Origin: Desulfatibacillum sp.
GTDB taxonomy: Bacteria; Desulfobacterota; Desulfobacteria; Desulfobacterales; SpSt-501
DNA length: 64,000 nucleotides
Direction: 5' to 3'
Assembly (NCBI GenBank): GCA_020725555.1
Contig: DYEU01000034.1
Span: forward strand, 124,001-188,000
The notes beneath the pieces were generated by a model that had not been told where the DNA came from, did no database searches, and worked only from the letters and a program-made list of their open reading frames with translations. This document shows positions 53,591 to 60,717 of this stretch, in pieces. Numbering within the stretch: the first letter of the stretch is position 1; each line of letters begins with the position of its first letter. The position numbers and the translations under genes are program-made.

Positions 53591-54745
53591 GGGCGGGCGC
53601 GATCCTTCGTAGAGATCGAAGGCCGCCAGGCGGCCGTCCAGCCCGCCGGCCCGGAGCGGCTTTCTCCAGGTGGGCCGCAGGCCCAGGTGCGGGAGCAGGC
53701 TGCGGTCGCCGAAGTAGATGAACGCCCGGGCACCCGCACAGCGTCGCTTCAGGAAATCCCCCAAACTCTTGTAGAAGGCGGGAAGGGTGCTTTTCTTCCC
53801 GAGACGGACGCCGTAGGGCGGGTTGCAGACGATCACCTTGCCCGCGAGGTCCCGCCGGCGGCGGACATCGATCCGCTCGAGCGCCACGGACTCCCCGTAG
53901 GGGAGGCTGCGCAGGTTCTCCGCGGCGCAGGCGACGGCCTCGGCGGCGATGTCGCTCCCCGCGATCCGTCCCTCGGGAAGCGGCCGGATCTGGCGGTCGG
54001 CCGCCTCCTTCACCTCGCGCCAGCGCCGGGCGTCGAAGTCGGGCAGCCGCTCGAAACCGAAGCGCCGGCGGAGGTAGCCGGCCGGGATGCGGCAGGCGTG
54101 CATCAGCGCCTCGGCCAAGAGCGTCCCCGAGCCGCACAGGGGGTCGACGAGCGGCCGTTCGCCGTCCCACTCCGCGAAGCGGATCACCGCCGCGGCCGTC
54201 GTTTCCTGCATCGGCGCCTCGAGAGCGCGCTTGCGGTAGCCCCGGCGGTGGAGCGGCCCGCCCGAGGTGTCGAGGCTGATCACGGCGCGGTCGTTTTCGA
54301 TGAAGACCCCGATCCAGACATCCGGGTCGATCCGCTCGACGTCCGGCCGCGTGCCGCACTCCTGCCGGAAGGAGTCGACGATCGCGTCCTTGACACAGAG
54401 GGCGGCATAGCGCGAGTGCCGCATCCGGCTGTTCACCAGGTTGGCGAAGACGGCGAAGCGCTGCTCGACGCCGAAGAGCTCCCGCCAGGGGACATGGCGC
54501 GCCTGGCGGTAGAGGACCTCCGGCTCGTGGCAGGCGAAGGCGGCAAGGGGGGCGAGCACGCGCGAGACAAGGCGCGACTGGTAGTTGATGCGGTAGAGGG
54601 CCGACCGGTCGGCCTCGAAATACAGGCCCCGGAAGGTGGCCCGCAGGTTCCGGGCGCCGAGCTGCCTGAGCTCCTCGGCGCCCGCCTCTTCGAGCCCCTC
54701 GGCGATCATCGCGAAGTAGCGGTCGTTCTGCTGGTAGAGAAACAC
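53492..54745 (-). CDS. THUMP-domain RNA methyltransferase (RlmL N-terminal/Trm14-like)
   Basis: A 417-residue SAM-dependent RNA methyltransferase. THUMP domain (about 50-165), then 'GYRKRALEAPMQETTAAAVI', SAM motif 'LVDPLCGSGTLLAEALMHAC' and catalytic 'VIVCNPPYGVRLG'. This matches the m2G-forming half of RlmL (23S rRNA G2445). The C-terminal about 30 residues lie antisense to the ExeA-type gene and look low in complexity, so the true stop may have drifted into the overlap. Confidence 0.93.
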   Translation of the reverse strand: MFLYQQNDRYFAMIAEGLEEAGAEELRQLGARNLRATFRGLYFEADRSALYRINYQSRLVSRVLAPLAAFACHEPEVLYRQARHVPWRELFGVEQRFAVFANLVNSRMRHSRYAALCVKDAIVDSFRQECGTRPDVERIDPDVWIGVFIENDRAVISLDTSGGPLHRRGYRKRALEAPMQETTAAAVIRFAEWDGERPLVDPLCGSGTLLAEALMHACRIPAGYLRRRFGFERLPDFDARRWREVKEAADRQIRPLPEGRIAGSDIAAEAVACAAENLRSLPYGESVALERIDVRRRRDLAGKVIVCNPPYGVRLGKKSTLPAFYKSLGDFLKRRCAGARAFIYFGDRSLLPHLGLRPTWRKPLRAGGLDGRLAAFDLYEGSRPPSPQGDAEGGQGQGRERDRGNQKKPSSSAPPRG

Positions 54746-54781
54746 CGCGGATCCCCCGTGGCCGAGCCACAGCGCCGTCGG

Positions 54782-55324
54782 TCACCCCCGCGTCCAGGGC
54801 GTTCCCCAGCGCTCGGCGTGGGCCTGGCCCCAGGGGAGCGACTCGCGCGCGTGGGGTGCCTTTTCCTCGGCGGGGTAGCCCAAGGCCACGATCGCCTCGA
54901 CCTGGAGGGCGGCGGGGAGACCGAGCAGCCCCGCCACGTAATCGCGCGCCGGGGTTCCGGCGGCATGGAGCCGCTCGCGGATCTGGACCCAACAGCTTCC
55001 CAGGCCGAGCGATTCGGCCGCAAGCTGGATCAGGGTCGCCGCGATCGAGGCGTCCTCGACCCAGACGTCGGATTTGCCGGGGTCGGCGCAGACCACGATC
55101 GCGGCCGCGGCGTCCCGCAGGAAGGCGGAGCCGTGCTCCTTCGCCGCGGCGAGCTTCTCGAGCATGGGCCGTTCGCGAACGACGATGAATTCCCACGGCC
55201 GGGTGTTGCGCGAGGAGGGGGCGCGAAGCGCGGCCTCGACCAGTTGGTCGAGGGTTTCCTTGGCGACGGCCTTCGGCTGAAAGCGGCGGATGCTGCGGCG
55301 TTTTTCGAGAAGCGGAAGGATCAT
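54782..55324 (-). CDS. Nitroreductase-family protein
   Basis: A 180-residue FMN-dependent nitroreductase fold: 'LEKRRSIRRFQPKAV', 'LVEAALRAPSSRNTRPWEFI', 'VVCADPGKSDVWVEDASIAA' and 'AESLGLGSCWVQIRER'. The C-terminal 'EAIVALGYPAEEK' is typical. Such proteins reduce nitro groups or quinones; substrate unknown. Start at 55324 has AGGAGG 9 bases upstream. Confidence 0.93.
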   Translation of the reverse strand: MILPLLEKRRSIRRFQPKAVAKETLDQLVEAALRAPSSRNTRPWEFIVVRERPMLEKLAAAKEHGSAFLRDAAAAIVVCADPGKSDVWVEDASIAATLIQLAAESLGLGSCWVQIRERLHAAGTPARDYVAGLLGLPAALQVEAIVALGYPAEEKAPHARESLPWGQAHAERWGTPWTRG

Positions 55325-55423
55325 GGCGGTTTTCCTCCTGGGTGCAGGGATGGGATGGGGCACTGTAGCGCAAAACCGGGCGGCGATGAAGCGCTTTCGC
55401 GCCGCTTGCGGCCCGGCCGGGAA

Positions 55424-55452
55424 TTGACTTGGTCTTGCCGATCGGGCATCCT
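55424..55452 (+). promoter_or_regulatory. sigma-70 promoter of the ExeA-SPOR gene
   Basis: TTGACT (55424-55429), 17 bases, CATCCT (55447-55452). An inverted repeat GGCGCGC / GCGCGCC (55465-55471 with 55483-55489) lies just downstream in the leader. Confidence 0.6.
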
Positions 55453-55504
55453 CCGGCGAAAGACGGCGCGCGGCGGAAACGAGCGCGCCGCAGGCCGATT
55501 CCCC

Positions 55505-56866
55505 ATGTTCCTCGAGCGCTTCGGATTCCAAGAGCATCCCTTCCCGGACGGCCCCGACCCCGCCTGCCTCTTCGTCGGCCGGACCCAGGAAGAGGCGCTG
55601 GCCCACCTGCGCTACGCCGTCTCCGAGGGCGAGGGGTTCTCGGTGATCACGGGCGAGCCCGGCGTGGGGAAGACCACCCTTTGCCGCGCCTTCGCCGGCC
55701 GCCTGCAGGGGGAGCACGAGGCGGCCCTCCTCTCCGGCCCGCTGCGCACCCCGGCCGAGTTCCTCTCCGCCCTCAACCGGCAACTCGGGGTTGCGGCACC
55801 CTCGGCCCGCGCCGGCGACCAGACCGGCGCCCTGAACCGCTTTCTCATGGAGCGGAAGATCGCCGGCCGCCGGGTCGTGGTGCTCATCGACAACGCCCAG
55901 GATCTTCCGCCCGCGGTCCTCGAGCAGGTGCGCCTGCTCTCCAACCTGGAAACCACGCGCGACAAGCTCATCCTCATCGTGTTGATCGGGGACCCCGGAC
56001 TCGAGGCGCTGCTCCACTCGCCGAAGCTCCGCCAGATGGGGCAGCGCGTCTCGGTCGCCTGCACGCTCGGCCCGCTCGACGAGCAGGAAACCGGCGCCTA
56101 CATCGCGCACAAGCTCGCCTGCCGGCCCCCCCGGGTCCCGCTCAGCTTCCCGGCCGAGGCCGTGCACTGGGTGTTCCGCTCCTCGGGCGGGATCCCGGCC
56201 AAGGTGAACCAGGCCTGCACGGCCGTGCTGAACGCGGTCTGCCAAGCGGGCCTCCCCGCCGTGGGGGGCGAGATGGCCCGCGCGGCGCTCTTCGGGCCGC
56301 CCCCGGCGCCGCAGGCGTTTTTGCGCAAGGCCGCGGCCCACCTGGGAGGCGGGAGGCCCTTCGCGGCGGCTTTCGCGGCGGCCGGGGTGCTGGCGCTCGG
56401 CGTTCTTTTTTTCTCGCTTCACGGCGGGCAGCCGACGTTGCCGGCGGGGGACGCCGCCGTGGTCAAGGCGCTCCCGGAGGAGGAAACAAGGGCTGCGGAG
56501 GAAGGCGTGTGGACCGCCGCCTCCCCTGCGGAGAACCCCGGGCCGCACCCCGCCGATGCCGCGCGCGTTGGGACCGAGGCCCGGGGACCGTCCTCTCCGC
56601 CTTCGGCCGCGGCGGCTTCCGGGTTGTCCTGGTCGGTCCAGGTCGGGGCGTTCCTTCAGCCGGAAAACGCCCGCCGGGCCGCCTCCGAGCTCTCGGGCCG
56701 CGGCTGGCCTGCGCGCATTTCCGTTTTCCGCGACGGCAAGGGCCGAACCTGGCACACGGTGCGCATCGGCGACCATGCCGATCGCGGCAAGGCCGAGGCC
56801 CAGGCCGAGGAATTTCTGCGCCGCGAGGGAAAACCCGTCGTGGTGCGACCCTACGGTGCGCTGTAG
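55505..56866 (+). CDS. ExeA-type AAA ATPase with SPOR domain
   Basis: A 453-residue protein. It opens 'FLERFGFQEHPFPDGPDPAC' (ExeA family), Walker A 'GEPGVGKTTL' (about 52-61). Walker B reads 'VVVLIDNAQDL' with Asn130 in place of the usual catalytic Glu, so ATP hydrolysis may be lost. A membrane helix (about 293-313) is followed by a periplasmic Pro/Ala linker and a C-terminal SPOR domain (about 378-453, 'WSVQVGAFLQPENARRAASE'), which binds denuded peptidoglycan at the septum. Confidence 0.93.
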   Translation: MFLERFGFQEHPFPDGPDPACLFVGRTQEEALAHLRYAVSEGEGFSVITGEPGVGKTTLCRAFAGRLQGEHEAALLSGPLRTPAEFLSALNRQLGVAAPSARAGDQTGALNRFLMERKIAGRRVVVLIDNAQDLPPAVLEQVRLLSNLETTRDKLILIVLIGDPGLEALLHSPKLRQMGQRVSVACTLGPLDEQETGAYIAHKLACRPPRVPLSFPAEAVHWVFRSSGGIPAKVNQACTAVLNAVCQAGLPAVGGEMARAALFGPPPAPQAFLRKAAAHLGGGRPFAAAFAAAGVLALGVLFFSLHGGQPTLPAGDAAVVKALPEEETRAAEEGVWTAASPAENPGPHPADAARVGTEARGPSSPPSAAAASGLSWSVQVGAFLQPENARRAASELSGRGWPARISVFRDGKGRTWHTVRIGDHADRGKAEAQAEEFLRREGKPVVVRPYGAL

Positions 56867-56894
56867 GCGGAACCCCACCCTGCGAGGAGGTTGG

Positions 56895-57107
56895 ATGATG
56901 GCTCAGGCTCCCCTTCCCAAGCAACCGATCGTCGAGAAGTGCACCGGCTGTGAACACATCGAGGACGGCCACTGCCGCATCTGGGCGGTACCCGCCGCCA
57001 AGTGGCGCACCGGGAGCTGCCCTTCCGCAACGCACGTCAAGCCCGAGGTGAAGGTCCCCGAGCAAAAGGTCCGCGTCGGGCAGCAGAAGCAGAGGAAGAA
57101 CAAGTAG
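56895..57107 (+). CDS. PxxKW-family cysteine-rich protein
   Basis: A 70-residue protein with 'VEKCTGCEHIEDGHCRIWAV' followed by 'PAAKWRTGSCPSATH', the defining PxxKW motif of this small Cys-rich family. Four Cys suggest zinc or Fe-S binding. Function unknown; the family is typical of Desulfobacterota, which supports the lineage guess. Strong GAGGAGG precedes the ATG-ATG start. It converges on the tRNA gene. Confidence 0.93.
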   Translation: MMAQAPLPKQPIVEKCTGCEHIEDGHCRIWAVPAAKWRTGSCPSATHVKPEVKVPEQKVRVGQQKQRKNK

Positions 57108-57114
57108 GAAAGGC

Positions 57115-57190
57115 TGGTGCCCCTGGCAGGAATTGAACCTGCGGCCAACGGATTAGGAATCCGCTGCTCTATCCGCTGAGCTACAGGGGC
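57115..57190 (-). tRNA. tRNA-Arg (anticodon CCT)
   Basis: Read on the minus strand: acceptor GCCCCTG pairs with CAGGGGC, D arm GCTC/GAGC, anticodon arm GCGGA-TTCCTAA-TCCGT (CCT, arginine AGG), T arm GCAGG/CCTGC, discriminator A and an encoded CCA. All stems fold; length 76 with CCA. Confidence 0.97.
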
Positions 57191-57593
57191 GGCGCACGCG
57201 CATGCCGGTGAAGGGGTGAACCCTTGGGCCCGGGGGCCATGCCCCCCGAGCCTACGGATCCTTACACCAATTCCGGCCGGCTCTCAAGGCAGGCCTTAGC
57301 TTGCGGCTCCAGGGTACCGCGGGCCTTCCCGCCCTGGTTTCCCGCAACGCCACCGCCCCGTCCCACGCTTCCCGTTTCCCCCTGCGTCGGGGCTTCCCCC
57401 TGAAAAACCCCCGCCGCCGGCCGTATGGACCTTCCGAATGCGGGCGCGGCTTCCCTTGAAGCCAGGCCGCCGCCCCTTTCCGCGTGCGGAGTTTTTTCTC
57501 GACCTGTGACCGGATCTGTCATTGCGGCCTGGTATCCTGGGGCCGTAACCGAACGGTGTGTTCGAAGGACCCTCTGCTGGAAGGAGGCACGCC
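57191..57593. other. intergenic region between tRNA-Arg and the ARPP-1 gene
   Basis: About 400 bases without a supported gene. It contains a GGGGGC-CAT-GCCCCC hairpin near 57230-57246 and mostly C-rich plus-strand sequence. Open frames here have no ribosome-binding site or recognisable product. I could not find a strong promoter or attachment-site repeat of the tRNA end. Confidence 0.6.
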
Positions 57594-58586
57594 ATGAAGC
57601 AAATCGTCCTTTCCTACCTGGACGGCCTGCGGGCCGGAGAGGCGCAGCGACACGAAAACCTGGTGATGGTGCCGCTGCTTTCCGATGTTGACGACGGGCT
57701 GGGGTATATCACCCTGGCCGAGGCGCTCGCTGCGGGGCAAATCGAGATCCGCGAGGTGAGCGAGGCGGGTTCGGTGCCGGAGCTTCGCGTGGTGAACCGC
57801 GCCGAAAATCCGGTCCTCATCCTGGACGGGGAGGAACTCGTCGGCGCAAAGCAAAACCGCGTCGTGAACACCACGATCCTCGTCCCGGCGCGCTCCGAGA
57901 TCGTCATTCCGGTCAGCTGCGTCGAGCAGGGCCGATGGTCCTACAGCGGCAAGCTCTTCCGGACCACCTCCCGCGTGCTCAACTCCCAGGCCCGAAGCAT
58001 TAAGGCCCATACCGTCTACGCGTGCCTGCTATCCCAGGGCACCTTCCGCGCCGACCAGGGGGCGATCTGGGCCGGGGTCGAGCGGCTTGCGGAGATGCAC
58101 GACGCGGTTTCCCCCAGCATGGACCTGGACTTCGTCTATCAAAAAAAGGCGCCCGCCCTGGAGGACTATGCAAGCCGCCTTGCCCCTTGCGCGCGCCAGG
58201 TCGGCGCGGCCTTCCTCGCCGGTGGCCGCTTCATGGGGGTCGACGCCTTCGGCCGGGAAGGGACCTTGCGGAAGGTGTTCAAGGGCCTTGTGGAAAGCTA
58301 TGCCCTCGACGCCCTGTCTGCGGAAAAAACGGAGGAACCCCCGGGCGCCGCAGAGGAGAAGGTCAAGGCCCTGCTCGAGGAAGCCAAAGCCGCACCGTTC
58401 GAGGAGCGCCCTTCGGTGGGCCTGGGAACCGATCTGCGCCTGCAGACCGGGAACCTGACCGGCTTTGCCCTGGGGCACGAGGGAAAGCTTGTGCATCTTG
58501 TGCTTTTCCCCCGGGACGAAAGCAGCAAAAGCTTCGCGTCGGGTTTCTTCCTGAGGCCTTCGCTTCGCCGGCGGCGGTACCGGTGA
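57594..58586 (+). CDS. ARPP-1 domain (DUF6569-like) protein
   Basis: A 330-residue protein. Signature stretches: 'YITLAEALAAGQIEIREVSE', 'GSVPELRVVNRAENPVLILD', 'GEELVGAKQNRVVNTTILVP', 'ARSEIVIPVSCVEQGRW'. This is the ARG-and-rhodanese-phosphatase-associated protein domain, predicted by genomic context in the literature to act in ADP-ribose or nucleotide-related systems. Its role is not proven. Start has AAGGAGG 7 bases upstream. Confidence 0.83.
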   Translation: MKQIVLSYLDGLRAGEAQRHENLVMVPLLSDVDDGLGYITLAEALAAGQIEIREVSEAGSVPELRVVNRAENPVLILDGEELVGAKQNRVVNTTILVPARSEIVIPVSCVEQGRWSYSGKLFRTTSRVLNSQARSIKAHTVYACLLSQGTFRADQGAIWAGVERLAEMHDAVSPSMDLDFVYQKKAPALEDYASRLAPCARQVGAAFLAGGRFMGVDAFGREGTLRKVFKGLVESYALDALSAEKTEEPPGAAEEKVKALLEEAKAAPFEERPSVGLGTDLRLQTGNLTGFALGHEGKLVHLVLFPRDESSKSFASGFFLRPSLRRRRYR

Positions 58587-58756
58587 AGGCGATGAAGGGG
58601 GGCGGTGCGCCGGCTCGGCAGCGGAGCGGGCTTCCTGGGGTTTTCCCCGCAGGAGCCGGCCGCCGCGGCGGCGCCCCCCTTGCGCCACGGGAAGGGCACT
58701 GCGTCTGCACGCTCGATCCTTTCCTCGGAGGACCCTGAAATTCCCTGGAGGTGCCC

Positions 58757-59803
58757 ATGAGACCGAACCCGTTTCTTTCGACCCGTTCCCTGTGCGGCGG
58801 CCACGAGGAAGATCATCTGACCGAGTTCTGGGCGGCCGCGCTCGATTCCTGCCCGGCGTTCCGCGAAGGCTATGCCCGCTTTCTCCTCGCGGCCCATGCG
58901 GCGAGGCGCGGCTGGGGTGCGGTGCACATCGAGTCGGTGGCGACCCAGGTCGATTTCCGGGGCAATGTCCCGGATCTCGTTCTCGGGCTCGCCGCGGCCG
59001 GGGGCCGCAGCTTCCGCGTCGCCGTCGAGCACAAGATCTTCGCCAAGGAATCCCGCAGCGGGCGTTCCCAGGAGGTCGACGAAGAGGGGGTCGCCGGACA
59101 GCTTTTGCGCTACCTGGCGGTTCCCGAAATCGACGGGGTCGCCTTTGTGCGCGTCTGGCCGCAGGCGCTGGATCCCCGGGTGCTCGATCACGAGAAATAC
59201 ATCCGCCCCGCCGAGGCCCTGCATTTTCTCTGGTGGCATTTCTACCCCGTGCTGGAAGCTTGCGCCGGCGAATGCCCGGCGGTGCGTTGGCTGAGGGAGG
59301 GGTTCGCACGGGACGGGCTCACCCCGCCGCTGGGGACCGTTCCGCCGCTTCATGTCCCGGGGGATGACGAGCGGGAGCGCGAAAACCGCAGGGAATTCGC
59401 CAAGCTGATGGAGCTTGCGGCCGTGCGGGCGGCGGAGGCCGGGTGGCGCACGAATTTCGACCAGCACGGGGCCGAGCTCTACCTGCGCAAACACCCCTCC
59501 TCCTGGGCTCAACGGGTGCTGTTCAGCGGCATCGGTCAGCCGCGGGCCGGGGCCCGGCGGCAGACCGGCCTGCGGGTCTGGGTGACACCCCGCAAGGGGG
59601 AGGAGGAGGGCGCGCTTGAGCGGCTGCGGCCGGCGGTCGCCGCCGGTCTTTTCCGCAGCCCGCCCGAGCTTCACCGGCATCCGAACGGCACGGTGGAATT
59701 CTGGGCCGCCTTGAGCGAGCTTCTCGCCGGCGCGGAGGAGGCGGAGGCGATCCGCGCCCGGTTTTCATCGCTCGCCGAAGCCGTTCTCGGCTGCCTGCGG
59801 TGA
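58757..59803 (+). CDS. PD-(D/E)XK nuclease-superfamily protein
   Basis: A 348-residue protein with the nuclease core: Asp73 in 'NVPDLVLGL', then Glu91-x-Lys93 in 'FRVAVEHKIFAKESRSG', and the alpha helix 'VAGQLLRYLAVPE'. It resembles the PDDEXK_4 group of uncharacterised DNA nucleases. The C-terminal 150 residues carry no domain I can name. Start ATG 58757 has GGAGG. The next operon starts 150 bases downstream with its own promoter. Confidence 0.8.
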   Translation: MRPNPFLSTRSLCGGHEEDHLTEFWAAALDSCPAFREGYARFLLAAHAARRGWGAVHIESVATQVDFRGNVPDLVLGLAAAGGRSFRVAVEHKIFAKESRSGRSQEVDEEGVAGQLLRYLAVPEIDGVAFVRVWPQALDPRVLDHEKYIRPAEALHFLWWHFYPVLEACAGECPAVRWLREGFARDGLTPPLGTVPPLHVPGDDERERENRREFAKLMELAAVRAAEAGWRTNFDQHGAELYLRKHPSSWAQRVLFSGIGQPRAGARRQTGLRVWVTPRKGEEEGALERLRPAVAAGLFRSPPELHRHPNGTVEFWAALSELLAGAEEAEAIRARFSSLAEAVLGCLR

Positions 59804-59854
59804 AAGAACGCGGCACCGGACCCCCGCGGACCGGTTGGGCCCAGGCCTTGAGGG

Positions 59855-59883
59855 TTGATTCGCCACGGGAGATTTTTTATTCT
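59855..59883 (+). promoter_or_regulatory. sigma-70 promoter of the terminal ATPase/FtsK operon
   Basis: TTGATT (59855-59860), 17 bases, TATTCT (59878-59883). The region is AT-rich for this genome (GATTTTTTATT). The ATG at 59955 lies about 65 bases downstream of the predicted start. Confidence 0.65.
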
Positions 59884-59954
59884 GCCGGGGCGTCACCCCG
59901 AGCCCTGGCCTGAACCCCTTTTCCTCAACCTGCCGTTCGCTGTGGGAGGCGCCG

Positions 59955-60710
59955 ATGGCATCCCGGAACCCCGCCGCTGCGCGCGCGGCGGTTTTGGAGC
60001 GGCTCAAGGCGGCCGGCCCTGCGGGGCTCGCCAAGGGAAAACTCCTCGAGCGCCTCGGCTCCCGCGGCGAGGAGGCCCTCAAGGCCCTTCTGGCCGCGGG
60101 TGGCGTCGCCAACCTGGGAACCCGAAGTCGCCCCCGTTTCGTTCTGCCCGAGCATTTCCGCCCCCTCGAGCGCGCCTGCGAGCACATCGAGAAAAAAGCC
60201 CTCGGGCCCAAGGCGGCCGCGGAGGGGGCGCTTGCGCTGTTCACCCGCGAGGAGCTGACCCGCGGCCTGACCGGCGAGCCGAAGAAGAAGATCCCGGAAG
60301 CCTTCGCGCGGCTTTTTTCCGAGGCCCGGCTTTTGCGCTGCAAGAGGGGCCGGAACCTCTATCTCATCCACCGCGAGCACCTGCGCCATCTTGTCGCCCG
60401 GGAGGGCCGCACGGAGCCTCACCGGGCGCCCGCGCCGTACCCGCCGGTCGTTTGCGAGCGCGAGGCGGTTCTTTCCGCCTACCGCCGGCTCAGGGAAAAA
60501 AGCGGCTTCAGCCACGTCGAGATCGCCGCTCTCGCGCGCGAGGCCGGCTGCCCGCTTGCCCCCCTCAAGGAGTTCATCCTCTCCGAGAGCCGCGCGGGGA
60601 GGGCCGTCCTGGGCCTGGGCGACTGGTCGCTTTCCACGGAGGAGACCCGGGCCGGGGCCGTCGAGCTTCTCGGCCGGCCCCATCTCCTCGTTTCCTTCGA
60701 AACCGGGTAG
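59955..60710 (+). CDS. Winged-helix-like protein of the terminal operon
   Basis: A 251-residue protein of small helical repeats that looks like tandem winged helices: 'AAVLERLKAAGPAGLAKGKL', 'LFTREELTRGLTGEPKKKIP' then 'LYLIHREHLRHLV', and 'REKSGFSHVEIAALAREAGC'. No catalytic motif. It has a Shine-Dalgarno GGGAGG and is 7 bases before the ATPase gene. I do not know the family; DNA-binding is an inference from the wHTH-like pattern. Confidence 0.7.
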   Translation: MASRNPAAARAAVLERLKAAGPAGLAKGKLLERLGSRGEEALKALLAAGGVANLGTRSRPRFVLPEHFRPLERACEHIEKKALGPKAAAEGALALFTREELTRGLTGEPKKKIPEAFARLFSEARLLRCKRGRNLYLIHREHLRHLVAREGRTEPHRAPAPYPPVVCEREAVLSAYRRLREKSGFSHVEIAALAREAGCPLAPLKEFILSESRAGRAVLGLGDWSLSTEETRAGAVELLGRPHLLVSFETG

Positions 60711-60717
60711 GCGGACG

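Noticed and set aside
57115-57593. tRNA-Arg as the attachment site of an integrated element covering 57594-64000
   Set aside because: The 3' end of the tRNA faces away from this region and no integrase or repeated tRNA fragment was seen; kept only as a low-interest possibility.
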